A DNA stretch of 64,000 nt from Herpetosiphonaceae bacterium (lineage in GTDB: Bacteria > Chloroflexota > Chloroflexia > Chloroflexales > Herpetosiphonaceae), in NCBI GenBank assembly GCA_026003835.1, contig BPHZ01000006.1, positions 62,001-126,000 of the forward strand. The letters run 5' to 3'. Below the pieces are notes generated by a model that was not told the DNA's origin, searched no databases, and saw only the letters and a list, made by a program, of their open reading frames with translations. The position numbers and the translations under genes were made by a program. Positions 18,808 through 28,100 of the stretch are shown piece by piece. Each line of letters opens with the position of its first letter. The first letter of the stretch is position 1.

Positions 18808-19561
18808 ATGCCCCATCTGTATCGCTGCACACTGGAGCTGATGGAGCCGACCTTCTTCAGCAGTCGCGAGATCAGCTCGATCTACCAGACTGAGCCGCTG
18901 ATCGGCAACTATGCGCTGGCCTATGCCTTTGGCTTCTGCAGCGCGCCGTATCACAGCCGCCGGGCCGCCTCGCTACAGCCAAGACCTCGGCAGGCTCAAC
19001 GAGCGCGGGCTGTATGTGACGCCGGCAACGATCGAGGGCGAGCCGCGCTTCAGCGTCGGGGAGTTCAACGCCCAGCCGGATACCTACTGGTATGCAATGG
19101 GCAATAACCTGCTGGTCATCCGGCCGGACGGCACCTGGGCTGAAGGGCGCATGGGCAGCTGGTACATTCTTGAGCGGCCCGGCGAGACAGGACGCAAGCT
19201 CAACGTCGAGAACCGGCCGCAGCATGGCCGCATCCGCTACCTGGCAATCGGCAATCGCGCCGTCTGCTACGTCATCAGCGCAGAGGCGATCACGATCCCG
19301 CGCTACATCAGGCTTGGCAAATTTATGAGCAAGGCCAAAGTACGAGCGGAAGAAGTGCGCTTCGTGCTGGAGCATGTCGAGCAGGTTACCATCAATATGC
19401 TGCTGAACCCCGCCGATCTGCCGGGCGATTTCACTATGCATTTCTGGGACACGATCAATGTCCCTCCCGCGCCCTTGATCCGCAACCTGCGCGGCTCCGG
19501 CCCCTGCTACCGCATTGGGCGAAATAGCTACCTGCCGGCAGGAATGGCCTTCGGCGTCTAG
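18808..19561 (+). CDS. csc1: Type I-D Cascade protein Csc1 (Cas5d), one apparent frameshift
   Basis: Starts at ATG 18808 after GGGGGAATGCC. The first 50 residues (MPHLYRCTLELMEPTFFSSREI, then YQTEPLIGNYALAYAFGFC; quoted in two parts) are Csc1. The rest continues in the +1 frame from about 18960: RYSQDLGRLNERGLYVTPAT, then MGSWYILERPGETGR, and so on to stop 19561. Removing one C at about 18957-18958 gives HSAGPPRYSQDLG and a protein of about 250 residues, normal for the family. Csc1 caps the 5' handle end of the crRNA and takes part in PAM recognition. Listed as a gene, not a pseudogene, because the break fits the sequencing-type errors elsewhere in the window. Confidence 0.87.
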
Positions 19562-19570
19562 CTGCGTGTT

Positions 19571-19605
19571 GCCCTGCCGGGGAGTTTCACGCTTCCCGGC
19601 AGGGC
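19571..19605. repeat. Strong hairpin between csc1 and cas3'
   Basis: Perfect 11-bp arms 19571-19581 and 19595-19605 (gccctgccggg / cccggcagggc), extended by three weaker pairs around a 7-nt loop. It ends 14 nt before the cas3' start and just before its AGGAGG. It could be a processing site or partial terminator that separates Cascade from helicase expression. Confidence 0.6.
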
Positions 19606-19618
19606 CAGAGGAGGCGCT

Positions 19619-22000
19619 ATGCCCATCTTTCTCGACGCTCACACTGAGAAGCTGGCACCTGCTCACGATCGCTTCAAACGGAGCGACGGCAAGCCCTTGC
19701 TCTACCATCAACTCCGCACGCCGCTCGCGCTGCAAGCGTACGATCTGGTCGTCAACACCTACAACACCGGAACGGGCAAAACCATCGCCGCGCTGATGTA
19801 CCTGCTCGATCCGGCGATGTCCAGGAACACCAGCAACGTATTGGTGATTGCGCCGACCAACGCGATCCTGCGCCAGCACGCCGACGACATCGAGGAGTTT
19901 GTGCAGGCGCATGGGCTGCGCCATATTGTCCAGCCGGTGACGGCCGAGCAGCTGTCTAAACTCAAGCCGGGCTACGGTCTGCGCCGTGGAGAATTGCTCT
20001 ACCGTCTGATGACCAACCCCCGCGAGTTTATGGGGGAGCTGCGGAAAGAGACAGCCGATCTCAGCCGCCGCCCGTTGATCATGGTGGTCAATCCGGATAT
20101 TTTCCACTACGCGCTCTTCTACCAATACAACTCCGCGGATCGAAAAAACGTCTTCCAGGCGCTGCAAAGCGCATTCCAATACATCGTCATCGACGAATTC
20201 CACTACTACGACAGCAAACAGCTTGTCTCATTCCTGCTCTTCTTTATCCTCTCGCAGGAGTGGGGCTACTTCCACGAGGGGCGGAAGATCTGCCTACTCT
20301 CGGCGACGCCGACAGAGCAGCTCCAGCAGTTTCTCACCAGGATTTTTGGGGAGCGCTGGACAATGATCGCGCCGGAGAACGAGCCGCCTGAGAGCGCAGC
20401 CTACGAGCGTGTGCCGGCGCTGGCGCCCGTCGAGCTGGAGATCGTCCAGCAGTCGCTGGAGGAGTGGGTCGCGCAGCACGTTGAAGATGTCGCCGCCTGG
20501 AGCCGGCAAGGGCTGGATATCGCGCTGATCAGCAGCTCGCTGGCGCAGATCAACAGAGTGTACGACCGGCTGATAGCACGGGGCCTCAGCACCGGGCGGA
20601 TTACCGGACCTGTGCCGGAGGAAAAACGGCAGCAGGCGGTCCAGCAGCCGATTATTCTGGCGACGCCGACCGTGGACCTGGGCTATAACTTTGCGCGGCA
20701 GGGCAAAGATCGCCAGCCCATCGATATCGTCGTCTTCGACGCCCGCTTTCAGGACGAGGCTATCCAGCGGCTGGGACGCGCGGGTAGGGTGCTGGGGCGC
20801 TCAATCGTCGATCAGCAGAGCCGGGCGGTGGCCTTGCTGCCGGAGGAAGCCGCGCTGGCCCTGCGGGCGTATGAGGGGCAGCGCCTGAGCAGGCCGGAGT
20901 TCAACGCTCTCCTGCGCTCGCTGCAGCAGTTGCCTCCCAAACACAACCTGTTCCGCTACATCAGCACCTACGGCGTCGTCGAAGTCTTCTACCCGCTGGC
21001 GCTGCACAGCGAACGCGAGCTGCCGGAAGAGCAGAATGCCGAGCTTGAGCGGCTCTACGAGGCTGTGCGCGCGGTCTTTGCGCCGCAGAGCCGGCCACGA
21101 CAGACGGCGCTGCGGTATGAGTTCGCCATCTTCAGAAAGCGCGAGCGCTTCATCAAGGAGCGGCGCGCCAACCCGCGCTGGCTCCCCGAAGATGGCGAGT
21201 TACGCAGCGAATTAAAGCGTATGGCGCGCTGGTGGGCGACCAGCGGACAGGTCGTCGAAGAAACACGACTGGATGAGTTCGTGGCTCAGATCAAACGCTT
21301 CCCGGATCGCGGTCCCGGCAAAGTGCTGGAAAGCTTTATCGCCGAGCAGTACCACCTGACGCAAGCGCTCTTCAGCTTCCGCGAGTCCTTCGCCGTACCC
21401 GGCGTTCCCGTCTCCGATCCCAAGCACCTGCTCTCGACGGAAGACACCGCCAGCTACGACTTCTTCCATCTCCTCGAACACTATCAGTATGAGCTGCTCG
21501 ACGCCGAGGAGTACGCGGCGCGCACGGGCCGGCCCCGATCCGGCGCTCGCTCGCAGACCAGGGAGCAGGAGATCTATCTGCTGCTGCGCGATCGGCGCTC
21601 GCCCCCGGACCGCGTCTCCCTGATCCTTGACTACAACGGTTCCCATGAGCAGTTTCAGCAGGTGTATGCGCGGCGGCCCGTGGCCCGCAGCGGCTTCGAG
21701 ATCCAGATCCAGCAGGGCCATGAGCTGCCTAAGCCGCTGCCGAAAAAGCTGGCCCAGGCCATAAAGACAACGTACTTCCCCTTCCTGGCCGTCCCGGAAC
21801 ACGAGGCCGGCCCGCTTATCTGCTTCTTACGGCGAACGCCCTTTTTTAACCGCAAGCTGCGCGTCGTCTGCAACGGCACAGAGTATCAGTACCAGGCCGT
21901 ATTCGGAGCCGGGGCCTTTCACATCTATGCCGAGATCGGCTGGCAGCTGCGCAAGGGCGTCGCCAGGGATGCAGAGCTAAGCGACCCGATCATTCTCTGA
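19619..22000 (+). CDS. cas3d: Type I-D Cas3' helicase (no HD domain)
   Basis: 793 residues from ATG 19619 (GAGGAGG 5 nt upstream). SF2 helicase motifs: Walker A NTGTGKT (residues 49-55), DEFH box IVIDEFHYYD (about 190), motif III LLSATPTEQ, and C-terminal helicase motifs LATPTVDLGYNFARQGKD and QRLGRAGRVLG. No HD nuclease domain is present, which is the I-D arrangement in which the HD resides in Cas10d. The helicase unwinds target DNA recruited by Cascade. In most I-D loci this gene comes before csc3; here it lies between csc1 and cas6. Confidence 0.93.
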   Translation: MPIFLDAHTEKLAPAHDRFKRSDGKPLLYHQLRTPLALQAYDLVVNTYNTGTGKTIAALMYLLDPAMSRNTSNVLVIAPTNAILRQHADDIEEFVQAHGLRHIVQPVTAEQLSKLKPGYGLRRGELLYRLMTNPREFMGELRKETADLSRRPLIMVVNPDIFHYALFYQYNSADRKNVFQALQSAFQYIVIDEFHYYDSKQLVSFLLFFILSQEWGYFHEGRKICLLSATPTEQLQQFLTRIFGERWTMIAPENEPPESAAYERVPALAPVELEIVQQSLEEWVAQHVEDVAAWSRQGLDIALISSSLAQINRVYDRLIARGLSTGRITGPVPEEKRQQAVQQPIILATPTVDLGYNFARQGKDRQPIDIVVFDARFQDEAIQRLGRAGRVLGRSIVDQQSRAVALLPEEAALALRAYEGQRLSRPEFNALLRSLQQLPPKHNLFRYISTYGVVEVFYPLALHSERELPEEQNAELERLYEAVRAVFAPQSRPRQTALRYEFAIFRKRERFIKERRANPRWLPEDGELRSELKRMARWWATSGQVVEETRLDEFVAQIKRFPDRGPGKVLESFIAEQYHLTQALFSFRESFAVPGVPVSDPKHLLSTEDTASYDFFHLLEHYQYELLDAEEYAARTGRPRSGARSQTREQEIYLLLRDRRSPPDRVSLILDYNGSHEQFQQVYARRPVARSGFEIQIQQGHELPKPLPKKLAQAIKTTYFPFLAVPEHEAGPLICFLRRTPFFNRKLRVVCNGTEYQYQAVFGAGAFHIYAEIGWQLRKGVARDAELSDPIIL

Positions 22001-22011
22001 AAGGATGCACC

Positions 22012-22821
22012 ATGACATCACTGTCTGCAAACCCGGATATGATCGCCTGTGTGTTATGGTTGAGCGCTCTGGACAGCGCGCAGGTAGAGCGCACCCAGGG
22101 CCACCGCGCGCACGGGCTATTCCTCGAACTCATGCGCCGCGCCGATCCGGCGCTGGCTGCGGCGCTCCACGAGCAGGCGCCGGTCAAACCTTTCACCGTA
22201 GCGCCGCTGCAAGGCCGCTTCCGCAAGCTCCATCCCGGCAGCGGCTACACCCTGCGCATCACACTGCTGCGGAGCTCACTCTTCCCCCCCTTCGCGCGCA
22301 CCGTTCTCCAGGGGAAAGAGATGCTCCTGGGCGAGGCGCGTTTCGCGCTCAAGGAGGCGCTAGTCACACCGGGCTCGCATCCCTGGGCCGGCATTGCAAC
22401 CTGGGCCGGGCTGCTGGAGGGCGCGCGTCCGGTCGAAGAGCTCACCTTGCACTTTGTCACGCCGACAGCCTTCTCGCTGGGGGTCGGCGACAGCGGCCGC
22501 AAGCGCGTCGGCCTGTTTCCAGAGCCGGCGGCGGTATTCGGCAGCCTGCTCCGCCGCTGGAACGAGCTATCATCGACGCCTCTACCAGCCGATCTGCTGG
22601 AGCGGGTCGAGATGCTGCCCTGCCGCTACGATCTGCACACAGAGAGCTTACAGTTCAGCAAAAGCCTCCAGCTTGGCTTTATCGGCCGCTGCAGCTACGA
22701 GCTACACGGCGCTGAATCCGATCGCCGGCTGATCCATGCCCTGGCGCGCTCGGCCTTCTTCCTTGGCGTCGGCTACAAAACGACCCAGGGGATGGGGCTG
22801 GCTCGTATCGAGGAGAGCTGA
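22012..22821 (+). CDS. cas6: CRISPR pre-crRNA endoribonuclease Cas6
   Basis: 269 residues from ATG 22012 (AAAGGA 7 nt upstream). The C-terminal glycine-rich loop characteristic of Cas6, FLGVGYKTTQGMGLARIE, is present, along with the tandem ferredoxin-like strand pattern (FTVAPLQGRF, YTLRITLLRSSLF, LTLHFVTPTAF). Cas6 cuts the repeat RNA below its hairpin; the array repeat here has a 7-bp stem (AATCTCC/GGAGATT), leaving an ATTGAAAC 5' handle. It starts 11 nt after cas3' and overlaps no gene. Confidence 0.9.
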   Translation: MTSLSANPDMIACVLWLSALDSAQVERTQGHRAHGLFLELMRRADPALAAALHEQAPVKPFTVAPLQGRFRKLHPGSGYTLRITLLRSSLFPPFARTVLQGKEMLLGEARFALKEALVTPGSHPWAGIATWAGLLEGARPVEELTLHFVTPTAFSLGVGDSGRKRVGLFPEPAAVFGSLLRRWNELSSTPLPADLLERVEMLPCRYDLHTESLQFSKSLQLGFIGRCSYELHGAESDRRLIHALARSAFFLGVGYKTTQGMGLARIEES

Positions 22822-22825
22822 ACTC

Positions 22826-23422
22826 GTGGAAGACTATATCCCAATCTCCTTTATCAACGCGTTGGCCTACTGTCCGCGCCGCTTCTACTATGAATATGTG
22901 CAGGCGGAAATGCTCTTGAACGAATATGTCGTCGAGGGCCGGCTGCTGCATGAGCACAGCGACGAGGGCGGCACGCTCTGGAAGGATGGAGTTGTACAGC
23001 AGCGGCGCGTCTATGTCTGGAGCGAGCGGCTCCGGCTGGCCGGACTGATCGACGTTGTGGAGTGGAGCGACGGCGGCATCGTGCCGGTCGAGTACAAGCG
23101 CGGCGCGCTTGGCCGCTGGCGCAACGACCATGCCCAACTCTGCGCGCAGGCACTCTGTCTGGAAGAGCGGCTCAGCGTCTCAATCGCCCACGGCTACATC
23201 TTCTCATTCAGCCAACGGCGGCGCGAGCTGGTCGAATTCACGCCCGAGCTGCGCTCCTGGACCGAAAGCCTGGCGGCGGAGGCCCAATGCCTGGCGTTGC
23301 AGAAGATCGCGCCGCCGCCGATCGACCAGCGAGCACGCTGCAAAGCGTGCAGCCTGGAGCCGCTGTGCCTGCCCGACGAAGTGCGCAGGCTCCAGCAAGG
23401 AGTGACAGCCTATGAAGGATGA
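22826..23422 (+). CDS. cas4: CRISPR adaptation nuclease Cas4
   Basis: 198 residues from GTG 22826: the GAGGAG of the cas6 end is 10 nt upstream, and the protein then begins with the family's typical ISFINALAYCPRRFYYEYV. ATG 22736 lies inside cas6 and gives an unrelated N-terminus. Motifs: N-terminal Cys (YCPRR), the RecB-like nuclease core GLIDVV and PVEYKRG (Asp, Glu, Lys), and the C-terminal Fe-S cluster cysteines RARCKACSLEPLC. Cas4 trims prespacers and sets PAM and orientation during spacer uptake. Its stop overlaps an upstream in-frame ATG of cas1. Confidence 0.9.
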   Translation: MEDYIPISFINALAYCPRRFYYEYVQAEMLLNEYVVEGRLLHEHSDEGGTLWKDGVVQQRRVYVWSERLRLAGLIDVVEWSDGGIVPVEYKRGALGRWRNDHAQLCAQALCLEERLSVSIAHGYIFSFSQRRRELVEFTPELRSWTESLAAEAQCLALQKIAPPPIDQRARCKACSLEPLCLPDEVRRLQQGVTAYEG

Positions 23423-23486
23423 GAGGGTTGGACTGCCGCCGCCGGAGTGGGGGCCGGTATGCTACAGCAATGGAGTTGAAGCAGCC

Positions 23487-24539
23487 ATGGGCACACTCTA
23501 CCTTACGGAGCAATACAGTATCGTCAAGCGCGAGGGCGAAGCGCTTCTGGTCGAGATCCCCGGCGACAAAGAGCAAAACCGCGAGCGGCGAAAAGTGCGG
23601 GTGCCGCTGATCAGAGTCGATCATGTCGTCATCTTTGGCGAGATCACACTCACCGCCTCAGTGATTCAACTGCTCCTGGAGCGGCGTATCTCGATCCACT
23701 ACCTGACAGCGCATGGCCGCTCGTGCGGATCGATCGCCCCCGATCCATCGAAGAACGCCCTGCTACGCATCGCGCAACACCGGGCGCACGCCGATCACCG
23801 GCAGCGCTTCGAGCTTGCGCGGCGCTTTATCACAGGCAAGCTGCGGAACATGCGCACCATCTTAATGCGCTACGAGCGCAAGCGTGAGCAGGGCGAGGCA
23901 GGCGAGGCTGCCGAGCACATCAAGGCCGTCCTGCGGGATCTCCAGCGTCTCCGCCCGCGAGAAACAGTCGATCCTGACGATCGCATGCACGGCCTAGGCG
24001 AGCTAATCGGCTGCGAAGGGGCGGGAAGCGGCGCCTACTTCCGCGCCTTTGGCACACTGCTCCAGGAGCCATGGAGTTTCAGCAAGCGCCTGCGGCGACC
24101 GCCGCGCGACCCAGTCAACGCCCTGCTCTCCCTGGGCTACGTCATCCTCACCAAGCAAGCCGCCTCGCTCATCAACATCGTCGGGCTTGACCCGTACATC
24201 GGCTACCTGCACAGTCCAGGCTTCGGCAAGCCGGCGCTAGCTCTCGACATCATCGAAGAATTCCGGCCCCTGGTCATCGACCCGGTCGTCATCAGCATGC
24301 TCAACACAGGGGCGTTCCAGGAGAGCGACTTCCACAGCGAACCCGGCAGCGTTCGACTGAGCGACGGGGCCCGCAAGCGCTTTCTGGAGAAAATCGAGGA
24401 ACGGCTGAACACAACCATCCAGCACCCCTACTTCGGCTACAAAACCAGCTACCGGCGCTGCATCGAGCTGCAAGTCCGGCTGCTGGGCAAGGCCCTGCTA
24501 GGAGAAGTGCCGGAGTACATACCCTTCATAGTTCGTTGA
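23487..24539 (+). CDS. cas1: CRISPR integrase Cas1
   Basis: About 350 residues from ATG 23487, giving the conserved I-D-type N-terminus MGTLYLTEQ. ATG 23412, overlapping the cas4 stop with AAGGAG 9 nt upstream, would add 25 non-conserved residues; both starts are possible. The metal-site residues are visible: the Glu in GCEGAGSGAYFRAF, the His in YIGYLHSPGFGK, and the Asp in LALDIIEEFRPLV. Cas1 with Cas2 inserts new spacers at the leader end. Cas2 follows at once. The very large array downstream suggests this module is, or was, active. Confidence 0.93.
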   Translation: MGTLYLTEQYSIVKREGEALLVEIPGDKEQNRERRKVRVPLIRVDHVVIFGEITLTASVIQLLLERRISIHYLTAHGRSCGSIAPDPSKNALLRIAQHRAHADHRQRFELARRFITGKLRNMRTILMRYERKREQGEAGEAAEHIKAVLRDLQRLRPRETVDPDDRMHGLGELIGCEGAGSGAYFRAFGTLLQEPWSFSKRLRRPPRDPVNALLSLGYVILTKQAASLINIVGLDPYIGYLHSPGFGKPALALDIIEEFRPLVIDPVVISMLNTGAFQESDFHSEPGSVRLSDGARKRFLEKIEERLNTTIQHPYFGYKTSYRRCIELQVRLLGKALLGEVPEYIPFIVR

Positions 24540-24547
24540 GCTGGCCC

Positions 24548-24835
24548 ATGAGAGTTGCAGAATCGACCCTCTACATCATCGCCTACGACATCTCCAGCGA
24601 CCGCCGGCGGACGCGAGTCCACAAGCTGCTCTGCGGCTACGGCGACTGGACCCAATATTCACTTTTCGAGTGTTGGCTAACCAGGCAGCAGCAGATCGAA
24701 CTCAAGGCAAAGCTCAAGAAGCTACTACAGGCAGGGGACAGCCTACGGTTCTACCCGCTCTGCAAAAGCTGTGTTGGGCGTGTTGAGACCGAAGGCAGCC
24801 CGCGGCCGGTTGCGCGGGAGACGACCATCCTTTAA
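24548..24835 (+). CDS. cas2: CRISPR integrase subunit Cas2
   Basis: 95 residues from ATG 24548. An in-frame TTG at 24536 overlaps the cas1 stop and is a weaker candidate. Begins RVAESTLYIIAYDISSDRRR, the Cas2 first strand and conserved Asp (YDI), followed by YGDWTQYSLFECWLT and ending CVGRVETEGSPRP. Full length for Cas2 (85-100). Forms the dimeric core of the Cas1-Cas2 integration complex. Last gene of the rightward cas operon; the array leader follows. Confidence 0.92.
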   Translation: MRVAESTLYIIAYDISSDRRRTRVHKLLCGYGDWTQYSLFECWLTRQQQIELKAKLKKLLQAGDSLRFYPLCKSCVGRVETEGSPRPVARETTIL

Positions 24836-25104
24836 AGGTAAAGGGAGCGCTTCACCGCAAGCGTAGGAGGCCTGCTCTTCGGGCGGCACCGGATCGAGCG
24901 GCAGCAGTGGTGGGAGAGCCAGGCGTAGGCGCTCGATCCGACATATTTTGAAGTTACACATCGTCGGTACAAGTAATATGGGCAAGCAGTGTCAAGTATT
25001 TGAACGGAAGAAAGCGGATAAAGCCGCCGATCGAGGGCGCATGGGGCGCGGTGCTCGATTCATATCCGTTTTATATGGTATAATAGGCGCACAACGAGCC
25101 GGGG
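24836..25104 (+). promoter_or_regulatory. CRISPR leader with extended -10 promoter
   Basis: The 269 nt between cas2 and the first repeat contain no supported gene. GC content falls in the second half. At 25076-25084 is TGGTATAAT, an extended -10, ending 20 nt before the first repeat, so array transcription should begin just before or at repeat 1. No clear -35 is visible. Its place next to cas1-cas2, and the ATTGAAAC end of the repeats, make this the leader (new-spacer) end. Confidence 0.75.
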
Positions 25105-28100
25105 GTTCAAAAGGCCTTGAATCTCCATAGGAGATTGAAACCGGATGCCGGTAGCGGCCTTTATCGGGCAATACATGGTTCAAAAGGCCTTGAATCTCCA
25201 TAGGAGATTGAAACCGTTCGCGCCGCGGAAGTCGGCGCTGCGCAGGTCGGCGCGGGAGTTCAAAAGGCCTTGAATCTCCATAGGAGATTGAAACCTCAGC
25301 GTCTCCAGCGTGGCTGAACAGGACCTTGAGTTCAAAAGGCCTTGAATCTCCATAGGAGATTGAAACGTGTCGCTCGCGTCGAGGATCATGCCGCGACCAT
25401 TGGTTCAAAAGGCCTTGAATCTCCATAGGAGATTGAAACGTCTGTTTCACGCTCGAGGAATTGCGCGCGGCCCGGGCTGTTCAAAAGGCCTTGAATCTCC
25501 ATAGGAGATTGAAACTGAGGCGCTGATCTTCGAAAATGCTGATCGTTCTGGGTTCAAAAGGCCTTGAATCTCCATAGGAGATTGAAACATAGAAATAGGA
25601 TCATTGCTATTGCTGCGGGTGCGGGCCAGTTCAAAAGGCCTTGAATCTCCATAGGAGATTGAAACGCATTGGAGCAGCAGCCACCTGATGGCCTGCGGTT
25701 GTTCAAAAGGCCTTGAATCTCCATAGGAGATTGAAACGCATCCCTCAACGTCCGAAGCGGGCCCGGCACAAAAGTTCAAAAGGCCTTGAATCTCCATAGG
25801 AGATTGAAACCTACTTTTTATTTTCCGGAGGTGCACTTTCTAAGCAAAGTTCAAAAGGCCTTGAATCTCCATAGGAGATTGAAACGCATTTTTTCGACCG
25901 ACGGCACCAGTTCATCTACGTTCAAAAGGCCTTGAATCTCCATAGGAGATTGAAACCCATCCCCGAACCTCGCCGGAGATCCGCGAGGAAGTTCAAAAGG
26001 CCTTGAATCTCCATAGGAGATTGAAACTACATGCTGTCAAGGGGGATTTCGAGGAATCTGGGAAGTTCAAAAGGCCTTGAATCTCCATAGGAGATTGAAA
26101 CATATGCTCGATCGTCTCGGCCTTCATGATGGTGCCTTGTTCAAAAGGCCTTGAATCTCCATAGGAGATTGAAACGCCACTGTTGGCCGCCGCACGAGCT
26201 GTCGATGCGGAGTTCAAAAGGCCTTGAATCTCCATAGGAGATTGAAACTTCGAGGCCTTCGCCTCCTCAAGGCAAGCCTCAAATAGGTTCAAAAGGCCTT
26301 GAATCTCCATAGGAGATTGAAACTTCGTTGCGGTGGCTGAGGGAGCCGCCGAGTTTGTCGCGTTCAAAAGGCCTTGAATCTCCATAGGAGATTGAAACAG
26401 ATGGAGCTCTCCGTTTACGCCTTCCGGCTCTACGGTTCAAAAGGCCTTGAATCTCCATAGGAGATTGAAACTACATGCTGTCAAGGGGGATTTCGAGGAA
26501 TCTGGGAAGTTCAAAAGGCCTTGAATCTCCATAGGAGATTGAAACTCAGGCAGCAACCACTCATCATCAGCGAATACAGCGGTTCAAAAGGCCTTGAATC
26601 TCCATAGGAGATTGAAACTGACCGTGTTTCGAAAGGCAACAAAACTACAAAGCCGGGTTCAAAAGGCCTTGAATCTCCATAGGAGATTGAAACACTTTGA
26701 CCAATGCCATCGGGCGACGCCTGAACAGTTCAAAAGGCCTTGAATCTCCATAGGAGATTGAAACAGCATCCATCCGTTGAAAGTCGCGCGTGTAGCGGAT
26801 GTTCAAAAGGCCTTGAATCTCCATAGGAGATTGAAACGCCGCGCTTGAGCCACTGTTCGATTTGTGGCGCGTAGGTTCAAAAGGCCTTGAATCTCCATAG
26901 GAGATTGAAACATCCCAGCCGGCTACGCCGCAGCGGGCAAGTATAGTTCAAAAGGCCTTGAATCTCCATAGGAGATTGAAACATGCGCGTGTATCTCGCG
27001 CTCCTCAATCTCTGCCAGAATGTTCAAAAGGCCTTGAATCTCCATAGGAGATTGAAACGACGATATTGAGGTTTATCTGTCAGAAGAATTTGCTGTTCAA
27101 AAGGCCTTGAATCTCCATAGGAGATTGAAACTTGCGAGGAGGCTGACTTCTCCCGCGCCGACCTGCGCGTTCAAAAGGCCTTGAATCTCCATAGGAGATT
27201 GAAACCCTCAACCGAAAGGTTGGGGGGCTGGATCATCTTCCAGTTCAAAAGGCCTTGAATCTCCATAGGAGATTGAAACCTCGCCGCTCACCGGCCGGCA
27301 CTTGATACAGTGGGAAAGTTCAAAAGGCCTTGAATCTCCATAGGAGATTGAAACAGTTTGCGCGGCCTACCGCCTCTAGGCCGTTCCGCTGTTCAAAAGG
27401 CCTTGAATCTCCATAGGAGATTGAAACTCCGAAGACGGCGCCGCCTGGTCATTCGTCAACACGCCGAGTTCAAAAGGCCTTGAATCTCCATAGGAGATTG
27501 AAACACCCCGTCGGGTCGTGTCGGGCCGGAGATCGTGACGCTGGTGTTCAAAAGGCCTTGAATCTCCATAGGAGATTGAAACCTCGACGGCGCCGCGCAC
27601 GCAACGGTTTTGCTCAGTTCAAAAGGCCTTGAATCTCCATAGGAGATTGAAACTCCTATGGTCCAGAACTCTAAATCAGCAAATTCCTCGTTCAAAAGGC
27701 CTTGAATCTCCATAGGAGATTGAAACATCCCAATTCCTCCAAGGACGCTGAACGACCTTATGTTCAAAAGGCCTTGAATCTCCATAGGAGATTGAAACAG
27801 CAGAACGCGCCGCCTGGCGCTCGATCTCCTCAATCCGTTCAAAAGGCCTTGAATCTCCATAGGAGATTGAAACACGATTCCAGGTTAATAATCCGGAACA
27901 TCACATCTGACATGTTCAAAAGGCCTTGAATCTCCATAGGAGATTGAAACCTCGATGAGTCGTCGGGGGCGAAAATCCCTATCGAGTTCAAAAGGCCTTG
28001 AATCTCCATAGGAGATTGAAACACTGTGAAATGGCGCCGGCGCCCATCCCGGCCCGAGGTTCAAAAGGCCTTGAATCTCCATAGGAGATTGAAACTTGCG

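Noticed and set aside
18872..20203. 443-residue leftward open frame opposite csc1 and cas3'
   Set aside because: The forward frames have clear Cas motifs; the reverse one has none and no ribosome site.
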